Below, in pieces: positions 52,435 to 62,322 of a stretch of 64,000 bases of DNA (positions within the stretch are counted from its first letter, which is position 1; the number at the start of each line of letters is the position of its first letter). A program made the translations under genes and the position numbers. The stretch lies in contig NZ_FPBO01000031.1 of assembly GCF_900116645.1 (NCBI RefSeq), positions 43,649 to 107,648 of the forward strand, in the 5' to 3' direction. Under the pieces are notes generated by a model. It saw nothing but the letters and a program-made list of their open reading frames with translations. It ran no database searches and was not told the DNA's origin. This DNA comes from Pseudoduganella namucuonensis (lineage in GTDB: Bacteria; Pseudomonadota; Gammaproteobacteria; Burkholderiales; Burkholderiaceae_D).

Positions 52435-53798
52435 GCCATCCTCGCTTCGCGCTGGGCCTCGGCCGGCTGGCCGGCCGCGAACATGCTGGACCAGGCTTGG
52501 TCCAGCGCCGCCACCGTCAGGCATGGCGCCTCGCCGGCGTAGCTGGCGAAGTCGGCCAGCCGGGCCAGGATGTCGCGCGGATAGCTGGCCAGCAGCGGCT
52601 GGCCGCCGCCGCCGTGCAGCTCCTCGATCAGGTAGCGCAGCGCGGCCTCGTCCGGCGCCAGGTTGGCGGCCCGGCACAGGCGCCGGAACAGCGCGCGATA
52701 GTTCGCCTCGCTCAGCTCGCCCACATGGATCTTGTAGCCCAGCCGGCGCAGCGCCGAGCCGTCCAGCAGGGTTTGCGGCGGCAGGTTGGTGGCGAACACC
52801 AGCATCGCGTGGAAGGGCATGGCGAACTTGTAGCCGCCCTGCAGCGTCAGCTGGTCCTGGCCGGCGTCCAGCGGCTGGATGAAGCGGTTCAGCAAGGCCG
52901 CCGCCGGGATGCGCTGGCGGCCGAGGTCGTCGACGACGATCAGGCCGTGGGTGGCCTTGCAGTGCGCCGGCGCCTGGTAGCAGCCGGAGAAGGCGTCGTG
53001 CCGCAGCTCCAGCATGGACGCGTCCAGCTCGGCGCCCAGCTGCACCAGCGGACGCTGGCACAGCATCCAGCGCGCGTCGCCGCTGCGCCGCTCGAGCACC
53101 GGCCGCGGCAGCGCGCCCGGCTGCGGCGCCGGCGGCTGGTGCACGGCGGGGTCGTACAGTTGCACGATCTCGCGTCCCACCGCCACCGCGTGCGGCACCA
53201 GCACCGCGCCCGGCAGCAGCCGGCCCAGCTTGCGCGCCAGCGTGCTCTTGCCGCTGCCCGGCGCGCCGTACAACAGCATCGAGCGGCCGGCGTGCATGGC
53301 CGCGCCCACCAGGCGGTGCACGCCGGCGTCGAAGCCGCAGTCGCCGAACACCGCCTCCACCTCGTCCGGCGTGACGGTGGCCGTGGCCAGCTGCGCGGCC
53401 TGGCGCGCCGCCATGGCGCGGTAGCTCTCCAGGGGCACCGGCGCCGGGCCGACATAGGGCGAGCGCTCCAGCCAGCCGGCGGCGCGCTGCTTGCCGGCCG
53501 CCGTCAGCTGGTATTGCACGTCGATGTCGGCGTCGCCGCGCCAGGCCACCTCGGCGACCTGCTCGGCCACCATGAAGTCCAGCGCCTCGCGCAGCACGTT
53601 GACCGACAGCCGCAGCCGCGTGGCCAGGATGGGCAGGTGGGTGCGGCCGCCCGTGAAGATGGCCTTGGCGATCAGCTCCACGATCAGTTGCTGCTCCAGC
53701 CCGGTTTCGCGCACATTGCGCGGCTGCGGCGGCAGCACCGCGCCGTTTTCCTCCTCGGCGACGCGGGTGGCGGGCAGCAGGGATTCGACATCCATCAT
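52431..53798 (-). CDS. AAA+ ATPase with N-terminal winged-helix-like domain, inserted in the Tad locus
   Basis: 455 residues. Residues ~33-112 look like a winged helix (LIVELIAKAIFTGGRTHLPI, LRLSVNVLREALDFMVAEQV, YQLTAAGKQRA). The linker signature YVGPAPVPL lies at 115-123. The AAA+ core follows, with Walker A GAPGSGKS (178-185) and Walker B LIVVDD (286-291), and FATNLPPQTLLDGSALRRLG as sensor region. It is not part of the canonical Tad set (TadA is the motor). It sits between cpaA and cpaB and overlaps cpaB by 4 bp. It may remodel or regulate the machine; this is inference. Confidence 0.82.
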   Translation of the reverse strand: MMDVESLLPATRVAEEENGAVLPPQPRNVRETGLEQQLIVELIAKAIFTGGRTHLPILATRLRLSVNVLREALDFMVAEQVAEVAWRGDADIDVQYQLTAAGKQRAAGWLERSPYVGPAPVPLESYRAMAARQAAQLATATVTPDEVEAVFGDCGFDAGVHRLVGAAMHAGRSMLLYGAPGSGKSTLARKLGRLLPGAVLVPHAVAVGREIVQLYDPAVHQPPAPQPGALPRPVLERRSGDARWMLCQRPLVQLGAELDASMLELRHDAFSGCYQAPAHCKATHGLIVVDDLGRQRIPAAALLNRFIQPLDAGQDQLTLQGGYKFAMPFHAMLVFATNLPPQTLLDGSALRRLGYKIHVGELSEANYRALFRRLCRAANLAPDEAALRYLIEELHGGGGQPLLASYPRDILARLADFASYAGEAPCLTVAALDQAWSSMFAAGQPAEAQREARMA

Positions 53799-53867
53799 GA
53801 TGTTCTCCTCGGTGAGGAATCGATACTAGCAATTGCTTTCCTGGCGGATATTGACCGTCAGCAAACC

Positions 53868-54410
53868 TTAACCTGCCGTGTGGAAATGCCCCGACAGTAT
53901 GGACAGCGCCGAGCCGGCCGCCACCGCCACGGCGTAGGGCATGCCGCCCACGCTGGCTCCGCGCGGCAAGGGCACAGGCTGCGCGGGCACGCCGGCCAGC
54001 CGCAACAGCATGGGCCACAGCAGCGTGGCCAGGTTGCGCAGGCCCTGCCGCAGGCGTCCGCTGGCCGCCATCATCAGCAGGCCCAGCACGCCACCGGCCA
54101 TAATGCTCAGCAGGGCGATGTGCAGCGCCTGCGCGGGGCCCGCGAAGGCGCCCACCATGGCCATCAGCTTGACGTCGCCCGCCGCCATGCCGCGCAGCGC
54201 GTACAGGGGCAGGAACAGGAGGAAACCGGTCGCGCCGCCGGCCAGCCAGGACGACAGGGTCGCCCAGGGCGGCCCCATCCTCCAGTGCAAGGCCAGTGCC
54301 AGCAGCAAGCCGCTGAGCACCAGCACATTGGGGATCTTGCGCACGGCAAGATCCGTGACCGCGGCCTGGATGACAAGCCACAGCAGTACAACTTCGATCG
54401 CGTTCAGCAT
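53868..54410 (-). CDS. cpaA: Flp prepilin peptidase CpaA/TadV
   Basis: 180 residues, polytopic membrane protein of the A24 aspartic peptidase family. The catalytic aspartates fit D in QAAVTDLAVRKIPN (~20) and D in MAAGDVKLMAMVGAF (~78, GxGD-like motif written AGD). It cleaves the leader of the Flp pilin, and its small size is typical of TadV. Whether it also serves the gsp pseudopilins is unknown; no gspO is in the window. Confidence 0.92.
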   Translation of the reverse strand: MLNAIEVVLLWLVIQAAVTDLAVRKIPNVLVLSGLLLALALHWRMGPPWATLSSWLAGGATGFLLFLPLYALRGMAAGDVKLMAMVGAFAGPAQALHIALLSIMAGGVLGLLMMAASGRLRQGLRNLATLLWPMLLRLAGVPAQPVPLPRGASVGGMPYAVAVAAGSALSILSGHFHTAG

Positions 54411-54464
54411 CGCGTTCTCCGTTGCCAGACGCGCCGGCGAAACCGCCGGCGCGCCGCGGCAGCG

Positions 54465-54641
54465 TTACGGCGTCAGCTTGTCCACGATGTCATCGAAGGC
54501 GGCGTCCAGGCCGCCGGTCAGACTGGTGAACAGGGTGGTGAGGCCCAAGGCCATGACGGCCGCGATCAGGCCGTATTCGATGGCTGTGATCCCTTCCTCG
54601 TCCCGGGCGAAATTACGGATGGTTGTGATGACTGTGTTCAT
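54465..54641 (-). CDS. flp: Flp-type major pilin
   Basis: 58 residues. Leader MNTVITTIRNFARDEEG, then ITAIEYGLIAAVMALGLTTL, the Flp hydrophobic helix with the conserved Glu-Tyr pair. The C-terminus is GGLDAAFDDIVDKLTP. It polymerises into the thin Tad pilus for adhesion and biofilm. The strong ribosome binding site AAGGAG precedes the ATG. It is the first gene of the locus. Confidence 0.95.
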   Translation of the reverse strand: MNTVITTIRNFARDEEGITAIEYGLIAAVMALGLTTLFTSLTGGLDAAFDDIVDKLTP

Positions 54642-55055
54642 GATGTGCTCCTTGAAAAAGGTTGAACAAACCCTGGCGGACAGCCTGTCTGCAGCCACGC
54701 CGCCGCCATTACGTCCACTATAGGCGCGGTGCTCGGATGCATGTTGATAGGGAACAAGCTTTCCATGTGGAATTATTTTGAGGGCGATTCGCGCGGGATT
54801 CGCGCGCCCCTTGCGCGGCAAGGCCCGCTGCGGCGCGCTCAAGCTTGGCGCGGAGAGGTAGAATCGTGGCGTTTTAGCAGAATTTTCGCATTGACGAATT
54901 GCCTATAATATAAAAAGCGATTATTCTGCTTAGCTGTCTTTTGGAAAGGCCTCGTGCTTCCAAGCACTGTGAGCCTTGCAGCCGCGGCAAAACTCGCTAT
55001 GATGGGCTTTCTGGTATGAAGCTTGAGGCTATGGGTGTGTGATCAGAGAACGACG
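54642..55055. other. Intergenic region between flp and the diguanylate cyclase gene
   Basis: 414 bp without a gene; it must hold divergent promoters. On the plus strand TATAAT lies at 54904-54909. A near-perfect inverted repeat flanks it: AGCAGAATTTTCGC (54876-54889) and GCGATTATTCTGCT (54917-54930), 12 of 14 pairs. For flp, TATAGT on the minus strand near 54720 is a weak -10 candidate. No small ORF is convincing. Confidence 0.5.
54876..54930. promoter_or_regulatory. Inverted repeat around a TATAAT box upstream of the diguanylate cyclase gene
   Basis: Arms AGCAGAATTTTCGC and GCGATTATTCTGCT pair at 12 of 14 positions across a 27-bp spacer that contains TATAAT. The geometry fits a dimeric repressor or a looped operator. 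Assignment to the downstream gene is by proximity (126 bp to its ATG). Confidence 0.45.
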
Positions 55056-56101
<1,046 letters not shown>

Positions 56102-56105
<4 letters not shown>

Positions 56106-57322
56106 GCCAGCGACAAAAACCGCATCGGATCCACGTTCCACTTGGACGGCGACTCGTGGCCGACGATCTTGTCGGCGCCGCCGAAGCCGACGCCGCGCGC
56201 CAGGTCCACGGTTTCCGGCTTGATGTAGACGTTCTTCCTCGTATGGAAGAACACGTTGACCTTGGGCGCCAGCAGGTTGCTCTCGTGCGGTTCCACCACC
56301 ACGCCCAGCCGGCCCGATTCCAGCAGCACCATGGTGCCCACCGGGTAGATGCCCACGCAGCGCATGAACTCCTGCGCGTACTGCGGATTGAAGTGGAACT
56401 TGCTCCACTCGTAGATCTTGCGCAGCGCCGCCGCCGCCGACATGCCCTTGTGGTAGCAGCGGTCCGCCGTGATGGCGTCGTACACGTCGACGATGGCCGC
56501 CATCTGCGCCAGCTCGCTGATCTGGTCGCCCGACAGCTGGTGCGGATAGCCGCTGCCGTCGCGCCGCTCGTGGTGGTGCAGCGTGATGTCGAGCGCGATG
56601 TCGTTCACCTCCGGCGACTGGCGCAGGATCTCGTAGCCGTCCTGCGGATGCCGGCGGATGACGGCGAACTCCTCGTCCGTCAGCGCGGCCGGCTTGTTCA
56701 GCACGGTGTCCGGCACCAGCGCCTTGCCGGTGTCGTGCAGCAGCCCGCCCAGGCCCGCCTGGCGCGTGGTCTCCGGCGCGATGCCGCGCGAATGGCAGAA
56801 CGCCACCAGCAGCGCGCACACGCTGACCGAGTGCAGGAAGGTGTAATCGTCCTTGTTCTTGATGCGCAGCAGCCCGACCAGCGCGCCCGGATTGCGCAGA
56901 ATGGACTCGGTGATGTTCTGCACCACCGGCTGCACCTGGCCGATCTCGATGGCCTTGCCCAGGCGCGCGTCCGCCATCACGGTGCGAACCAGGCTCGAGG
57001 CCTGGTGGCGGATCTGCGCCGCGCGGGCCAGCTCCTCGCCCAGCGGTACGCGCAGCATGGGCGCCGGCTGGGACGCCAGTTCCGTCAGTTCGCGCTCGGT
57101 GGCCAGTTGGGCCTCCTCCAGCGTGGGCGCGTCCTGCACGTCCAAGCCCTTGGCGCTGTCGATCACCACGTCGTGAATGCCGGCCTGGACGATCTTGCGG
57201 ATCTCGTCCTCGCTGCCCAGCAGGAAACGGTTGCGCATGAAGGGGTGGGTCATCCAGTCGCAGCTCAGGTCCTGGACGTACATGCCCACTTTCAGCTGGG
57301 AGGAATCGACTTTCTTGAGCAT
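56102..57322 (-). CDS. HD-GYP domain c-di-GMP phosphodiesterase
   Basis: 406 residues from the ATG at 57322. An N-terminal DUF3391-type domain (LKKVDSSQLKVGMYVQDLSC, ~1-130) precedes the HD-GYP domain (~140-320), with HDTGK at 196-200 and HHERRDGSGYP at 250-260. The catalytic signature is complete. Family members degrade c-di-GMP to GMP via pGpG. The C-terminal ~85 residues (PVGTMVLLESGRLGVVVEPH) form a small beta domain. Its position opposite a diguanylate cyclase makes a local synthesis/degradation pair. Confidence 0.94.
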
Positions 57323-57420
57323 ACGCAAAACCTGCGGGAGGCGATGGAAGGGTTAAAATCAGTATAACAAATAGTTTCCACCCGGACTCATTGTTTTATC
57401 CTCCACACAACATTCTTTAA

Positions 57421-58350
57421 ATGGAATTACGCCAACTCCGCTACTTCGTCGCCATCGTCGACCACGGCTCGCTGTCGCGCGCGGCCACGGTGCTGCACGT
57501 GGCCCAGCCCGCGCTGACCCAGCAATTGCGCCAGCTGGAAGAGGAGTTGGGCGCGCAGCTGCTGCACCGCTCCGCGCAGGGCGTGCTCAGCACGGACGCG
57601 GGCAAGGTCTTCTACGAGCACGCGCAAGCCATCCTGAAGCAGGTGTCGGACGCGCGCTCGGCGGTGACGCAATCGGCCACCCGGCCCTCCGGCAGCGTCA
57701 CGCTGGGCCTGCCGCACAGCATCTCCGGCGCGCTGGCCCTGCCCCTGCTGACGGCGGCGCGCGCCCGCTTCCCCGAGATCACCCTGCAACTGACCGAGGA
57801 ACTGACCGGCAACCTGGTTGAGCAGCTGAAATCGGGCCGCGTCAACCTGGCGGTGCTGTTCGACGACGGCCAGCTGGCGCCCTTCGTCTGCACGCCGCTG
57901 GTGGAGGAGGAGCTGCGCTTCATTTGCCGCGCCGACGCCGCCTGCGGCGCCGATCGCGGCGACATCTCCCTGGCCGACGCGCTGGCCGCGCAGCTGATCC
58001 TGCCGGGACCGCGGCACGGCGTGCGGCCGCGCGTCGAAAGCGTGGCGCGCGGCGCCGGGCTGGCCACCGCCAACGTCATCGAAATCAACTCCATCGCCAT
58101 ATTGAAATCCGCGATCCTGGCCGGCATGGGCGCCACGATATTGCCGGTGGCGCCGGTGCTGGCCGAGGTCGAGCGCGGCGACATGCGCGCGCTGCCCATC
58201 CACGGCCCGGCGATCTCGCGCACGGTGGTGCTGTGCGGCTCCAAGAACATCCCCCTCACCAACGCCGCCGCCGCCGTCGGCCGGCTGACGGCCGAAGTCG
58301 CCGCCGACCTGTGCGCCAGCGGCTACTGGCTCGGCGCCCGCCTGCTGTAA
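57421..58350 (+). CDS. LysR-family transcriptional regulator (Nac-like)
   Basis: 309 residues. An N-terminal winged helix-turn-helix (MELRQLRYFVAIVDHGSLSR, LHVAQPALTQQLRQLEEELG) is followed by a LysR substrate-binding domain (ATRPSGSVTLGLPHSISGAL, AVLFDDGQLAPFVCTPLVEE). The overall pattern is that of the Nac/CynR-like subgroup. The effector is unknown. It precedes the indolepyruvate oxidoreductase gene in the same direction but is separated from it by a strong terminator, so control of that gene is only possible in trans. Confidence 0.92.
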   Translation: MELRQLRYFVAIVDHGSLSRAATVLHVAQPALTQQLRQLEEELGAQLLHRSAQGVLSTDAGKVFYEHAQAILKQVSDARSAVTQSATRPSGSVTLGLPHSISGALALPLLTAARARFPEITLQLTEELTGNLVEQLKSGRVNLAVLFDDGQLAPFVCTPLVEEELRFICRADAACGADRGDISLADALAAQLILPGPRHGVRPRVESVARGAGLATANVIEINSIAILKSAILAGMGATILPVAPVLAEVERGDMRALPIHGPAISRTVVLCGSKNIPLTNAAAAVGRLTAEVAADLCASGYWLGARLL

Positions 58351-58372
58351 GCGCGCCGCGCGCCGAAAAAGC

Positions 58373-58411
58373 GCCCAGGGCTATTTATTTAAATAGCCCT
58401 GGGCTATTTTT
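58373..58411 (+). terminator. Rho-independent terminator after the LysR gene
   Basis: Perfect 14-bp arms GCCCAGGGCTATTT/AAATAGCCCTGGGC with an ATTT loop and a following T-rich TATTTTT, 22 bp after the stop. Confidence 0.95.
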
Positions 58412-58621
58412 CGGTGGCCATCATTTTTTCTTATGGCCCTATCCCGAATCGGTATTTCCGTATACGTCAACTTGGCCGTAAACTAGGCGACTGAACGGAT
58501 TTTTTAGACTTAAACTATCCGTATGCGCCGCCCACCCGCGGCGCCACCGCCAGACCTGAACGCGCCTACCCGGCGCACCCAAGTCCGGCGCCATCCCGAA
58601 TACCATTTTGGAGACATCACC

Positions 58622-61600
58622 ATGGCCGATATCACGGCACCCGCCACGCCCGCGTCCGCGGAGCAGGCCCCTTCCCGCCTGGGCACCGTCAGCCTCGACG
58701 ACAAATACACGGCCACCTCCGGCACCATCTTCCTGTCCGGCATCCAGGCGCTGGTGCGCCTGCCGATGATGCAGCGCGTGCGCGACGAGGCCGCCGGCCT
58801 GAACACGGCGGGCTTCATCTCCGGCTACCGCGGCTCGCCGCTGGGCGGCCTGGACGAGAACCTGTGGAAGGCGCAGAAGCACCTGGAGGCGCACCACGTG
58901 CAGTTCGTGCCGGGCGTGAACGAGGACCTGGCCGCCACCGCCGTCTGGGGCTCGCAGCAGGTGGACCTGATCGGCCCGGCCAAGTACGACGGCGTGTTCG
59001 CCATGTGGTACGGCAAGGGCCCCGGTGTGGACCGCTGCGGCGACGTCTTCAAGCACATGAACCACGCCGGCACCTCGAAGCACGGCGGCGTGCTGCTGGT
59101 GGCCGGCGACGACCACGGCGCCTACTCGTCCACCCTGCCGCACCAGTCGGACCACCTGTTCTCGGCCTCGATGATCCCCGTGCTGTATCCCTGCAACGTG
59201 CAGGAATACCTGGACCTGGGCGTGCATGGCTGGGCCATGTCGCGCTTCTCGGGCTGCACGGTGGCGTTCAAGGCGCTGGCCGACACGGTGGAATCGTCCG
59301 CCTCGGTGGACGCCAACCCCTTCCGCGTGGAGGTGAGGATCCCGCACGACTTCCACATGCCGGAGGGCGGCCTGAACGCGCGCCTGTCCAGCATCCCGCT
59401 GGGCCAGCAGGCGCGCAACCAGGAAGCGCTGATGCAGGACTATAAGATCTACGCCGCCCTGGCCTACGCCCGCGAAAACAAGCTGAACCACACCACCATC
59501 GACTCCAAGGACGCAAAGCTGGGCATCATCGCCTCCGGCAAGTCCTACCTGGACGTGCTGGAAGCGCTGGAGGAACTGGGCATCGACGAGGACATGGCCG
59601 CCAAGGTCGGCCTGCGCCTGTTCAAGGTGGCCATGCCCTGGCCGCTGGAGCCGGACAGCGTGCGCGAATTCGCGCAGGGCTTGGACGAGATCCTGGTGGT
59701 GGAGGAAAAGCGCCAGATCGTCGAGTACCAGTTGAAGGAACAGCTGTACAACTGGCGCGACGACGTGCGTCCGCGCGTGATCGGCAAGTTCGACGAGAAG
59801 GGCGAGTGGGTCGCGCCGCGCGGCGAGTGGCTGCTGACGTCCAAGGCCGACTTCTCGGTGTCCCAGGTGGCGCGCGTGATCGCCAGCCGGGTCAAGCGCT
59901 ACATCGGCGACACCCATATCCAGGACCAGATCAAGGCCCGCCTGACCTTCCTGGACGCCAAGGACGCGGTGCTCAAAAAAGCCATCAGCACGCCGTTCCG
60001 CCCCGCGTTCTACTGCTCCGGCTGCCCGCACAACACCTCGACCAAGGTGCCCGAGGGCAGCTTCGCGCTGGCCGGCATCGGCTGCCACGTGATGGCCACC
60101 TCGATCTACCCCGAGTTCAACAAGCTGACCACCCACATGGGCGGCGAGGGCGCGCCGTGGATCGGCCAGGCCGCGTTCTCGACAGTGCCGCACGTGTTCC
60201 AGAACCTGGGCGACGGCACCTATTTCCACTCCGGCTACCTGGCGATCCGCGCCGCCGTCGCGGCCAAGGTCAACATCACCTACAAGATCCTGTACAACGA
60301 CGCCGTCGCCATGACGGGCGGGCAGCCGGTGGACGGCACCGTGTCCGTGCCGATGATCGCGCAGCAAATGGCCGCCGAAGGGGTGAAACGGATCGCCCTG
60401 GTGACCGAGGACCTGTCGCGCTACACCGACCGCGCCGCCCTGCCCTCCATCGTCTCCCTGCACGACCGCAAGGACATGGACGCGGTGCAGCGCGAACTGC
60501 GCGAGGTGCCGGGCGCCTCCGTGCTGATCTACGACCAGACCTGCGCCGCCGAGAAGCGCCGCCGCCGCAAGAAGAACAAATTCCCGGACCCGGACAAGCG
60601 CATGGTGATCAACGAAGCCGTGTGCGAGGGCTGCGGCGACTGCGGCGTGCAGTCCAACTGCGTGTCCATCCTGCCGAAGGAAACGGACTTCGGCCGCAAG
60701 CGCACCATCGACCAGTCGTCCTGCAACAAGGACTACTCCTGCGTGAAAGGCTTCTGCCCGAGCTTCGTCACCGTCGAGGGCGGCAAGCTGAAAAAATCGA
60801 AGACCGGGGCCACCAAGACCGACGACGGCTGGGCGCCGCTGCCGCAGCCGGCGCTGCCCGAATGCGAACAGCCGTACAACATCCTGATCAACGGCATCGG
60901 CGGCACCGGCGTGATCACCGTCGGCGCGCTGATGGGCATGGCCGCGCACCTGGAGGGCAAGGGCGCCTCCGTGCTGGACATGACCGGCATGTCGCAGAAA
61001 AACGGCTCGGTCACCTCGCACGTGAAGATCGCCCGCTCGCCGGCCCACCTGCGCGCGCAGCGCATCGCCACCGGCGAGGCGGACCTGATCCTGGGCTGCG
61101 ACATGCTGACCGCCGGCGCGGCGGACGCGGTGTCGAAAATGCGCCCCGGCCGCACGCTGGCCGTGGTCAACCTGCACGAGCAGCCGCCCGGCACCTTCGC
61201 GCAGCAGGCCGACTGGCAGTATCCGGCCGAGGAGGTGAAGGCGCTGATCAACGAATCCGTCGGCTCGTCGGCCGACTTCATCGACGCCACCAGGCTGGCC
61301 ACCGCGCTGATGGGCGACTCCATCGCCGCCAACCTGTTCATGCTGGGCTACGCCTGGCAGCGCGGCCGCATCCCGCTGACGGAGGCGTCGCTGCTGCGCG
61401 CGATCGAACTCAACGGCGTGGGCGTGGAGGCGAACAAGAAGAGCTTCCTGTGGGGCCGCCGCGCCGCCGTGGACCTGAAGCGCGTGGAGAAGACCGCGAT
61501 CCCGGCGCAGGCCATCGTGGTGCAAATGCCGCAATCGCTGGACACCGTCATCAAGAAGCGCGTGGACTTCCTGACCGGCTACCAGAACGCCGCCTACGCC

Positions 61601-62179
61601 GCGACCTACGAGGACATGGTGGCGCAGGTGCGCGCCAAGGACGCGTCCCTCAATCTCGGCAACAAGCTGACCATGGCCGTGGCCAGGTCGCTGTCCAAGC
61701 TGATGGCCTACAAGGACGAATACGAGGTGGCGCGCCTGTACACCGACGGCCGCTTCGTCGAGCAGCTGCAACAGCAGTTCGAGGGGAATTTCTCGCTGAA
61801 GTTCAACCTGGCGCCGCCGCTGCTGGCGAAGAAGGACGCCAAGGGCCACTTGGTGAAGGCCGAATTCGGCTCGTGGATGTGGAGCGCGTTCAAGCTGCTG
61901 GCCAAGCTGAAAGGCCTGCGCGGCGGCGCGTTCGACATTTTCGGCTACACCGAAGAGCGTAAGATGGAACGCGCACTGGTCGCCGAATACCGGGAACTGG
62001 TGGCGACCGTGATGGCGCAGCTGAACGCGGGCAATTACGACACGGCCGTGGCGCTGGCCATGCTGCCCGAGAAGATCCGCGGCTTTGGACACGTGAAGGA
62101 AAAAGCGGTGGCCGAGTTCCGCGCGGAGAAGGCGCGCCTGCTGGCGATCCTCGGCGGCGGCCACCAGCACGCCGCCTAA
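58622..62179 (+). CDS. Fused indolepyruvate ferredoxin oxidoreductase (alpha-gamma fusion)
   Basis: 1185 residues from the ATG at 58622, behind GGAG. It has thiamine-diphosphate-dependent oxidoreductase domains (LSGIQALVRLPMMQRVRDEA, SGYRGSPLGGLDENL; GIGCHVMATSIYPEFNKLTT at ~490). A ferredoxin-like cysteine cluster begins at C668 (CEGCGDCGVQSNC, then C in QSSCNKDYSC and GFC). The gamma domain NGIGGTGVITVGALMGMAAH lies at ~757, followed by a C-terminal DUF6537-type region. It oxidatively decarboxylates aryl or branched-chain 2-oxoacids to acyl-CoA. The large fused form is typical of betaproteobacteria. Confidence 0.95.
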   Translation: MADITAPATPASAEQAPSRLGTVSLDDKYTATSGTIFLSGIQALVRLPMMQRVRDEAAGLNTAGFISGYRGSPLGGLDENLWKAQKHLEAHHVQFVPGVNEDLAATAVWGSQQVDLIGPAKYDGVFAMWYGKGPGVDRCGDVFKHMNHAGTSKHGGVLLVAGDDHGAYSSTLPHQSDHLFSASMIPVLYPCNVQEYLDLGVHGWAMSRFSGCTVAFKALADTVESSASVDANPFRVEVRIPHDFHMPEGGLNARLSSIPLGQQARNQEALMQDYKIYAALAYARENKLNHTTIDSKDAKLGIIASGKSYLDVLEALEELGIDEDMAAKVGLRLFKVAMPWPLEPDSVREFAQGLDEILVVEEKRQIVEYQLKEQLYNWRDDVRPRVIGKFDEKGEWVAPRGEWLLTSKADFSVSQVARVIASRVKRYIGDTHIQDQIKARLTFLDAKDAVLKKAISTPFRPAFYCSGCPHNTSTKVPEGSFALAGIGCHVMATSIYPEFNKLTTHMGGEGAPWIGQAAFSTVPHVFQNLGDGTYFHSGYLAIRAAVAAKVNITYKILYNDAVAMTGGQPVDGTVSVPMIAQQMAAEGVKRIALVTEDLSRYTDRAALPSIVSLHDRKDMDAVQRELREVPGASVLIYDQTCAAEKRRRRKKNKFPDPDKRMVINEAVCEGCGDCGVQSNCVSILPKETDFGRKRTIDQSSCNKDYSCVKGFCPSFVTVEGGKLKKSKTGATKTDDGWAPLPQPALPECEQPYNILINGIGGTGVITVGALMGMAAHLEGKGASVLDMTGMSQKNGSVTSHVKIARSPAHLRAQRIATGEADLILGCDMLTAGAADAVSKMRPGRTLAVVNLHEQPPGTFAQQADWQYPAEEVKALINESVGSSADFIDATRLATALMGDSIAANLFMLGYAWQRGRIPLTEASLLRAIELNGVGVEANKKSFLWGRRAAVDLKRVEKTAIPAQAIVVQMPQSLDTVIKKRVDFLTGYQNAAYAATYEDMVAQVRAKDASLNLGNKLTMAVARSLSKLMAYKDEYEVARLYTDGRFVEQLQQQFEGNFSLKFNLAPPLLAKKDAKGHLVKAEFGSWMWSAFKLLAKLKGLRGGAFDIFGYTEERKMERALVAEYRELVATVMAQLNAGNYDTAVALAMLPEKIRGFGHVKEKAVAEFRAEKARLLAILGGGHQHAA

Positions 62180-62193
62180 ACCAGAAGCAAAGG

Positions 62194-62224
62194 CCGGGGT
62201 CAGACCCGTCGGGTCTGACCCCGG
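62194..62224. repeat. REP-like hairpin between ior and icmF
   Basis: 14-bp perfect arms CCGGGGTCAGACCC/GGGTCTGACCCCGG with a 3-nt loop. It shares the GGG(T/A)C(T/A)GACCC core with the repeat at 13739-13803. It may also stop transcription after the oxidoreductase gene, although no T run follows. Confidence 0.75.
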
Positions 62225-62255
62225 AATTCGCCGCTGGTTTTTACGAATTTTTCGC

Positions 62256-62287
62256 TTGACTTGACGTTAACGTAAGCGTCATATAAT
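62256..62287 (+). promoter_or_regulatory. icmF promoter with MerR/LiuR-like operator
   Basis: TTGACT (62256-62261), 20 bp, consensus TATAAT (62282-62287). The long spacer contains TTGACGTTAACGTAAG (62261-62276), with a perfect ACGTTAACGT core. This resembles the LiuR motif of branched-chain amino-acid catabolism genes. A 19-20-bp spacer with a central palindrome is the hallmark of MerR-family control. The icmF ATG is 36 bp further on. Confidence 0.68.
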
Positions 62288-62322
62288 TCAGAACACCTCG
62301 TTCCAGAACGATAAGGACACCC

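Noticed and set aside
54642..54760. Sigma-54 promoter for flp
   Set aside because: No GG-N10-GC pair with the required flanks at proper spacing was found on the minus strand.
58439..62170. 1243-codon open frame antisense to the indolepyruvate oxidoreductase gene
   Set aside because: The length is explained by GC-rich third positions of the real gene. The translation is His/Ala/Gly/Gln-rich without any domain, and there is no ribosome binding site.
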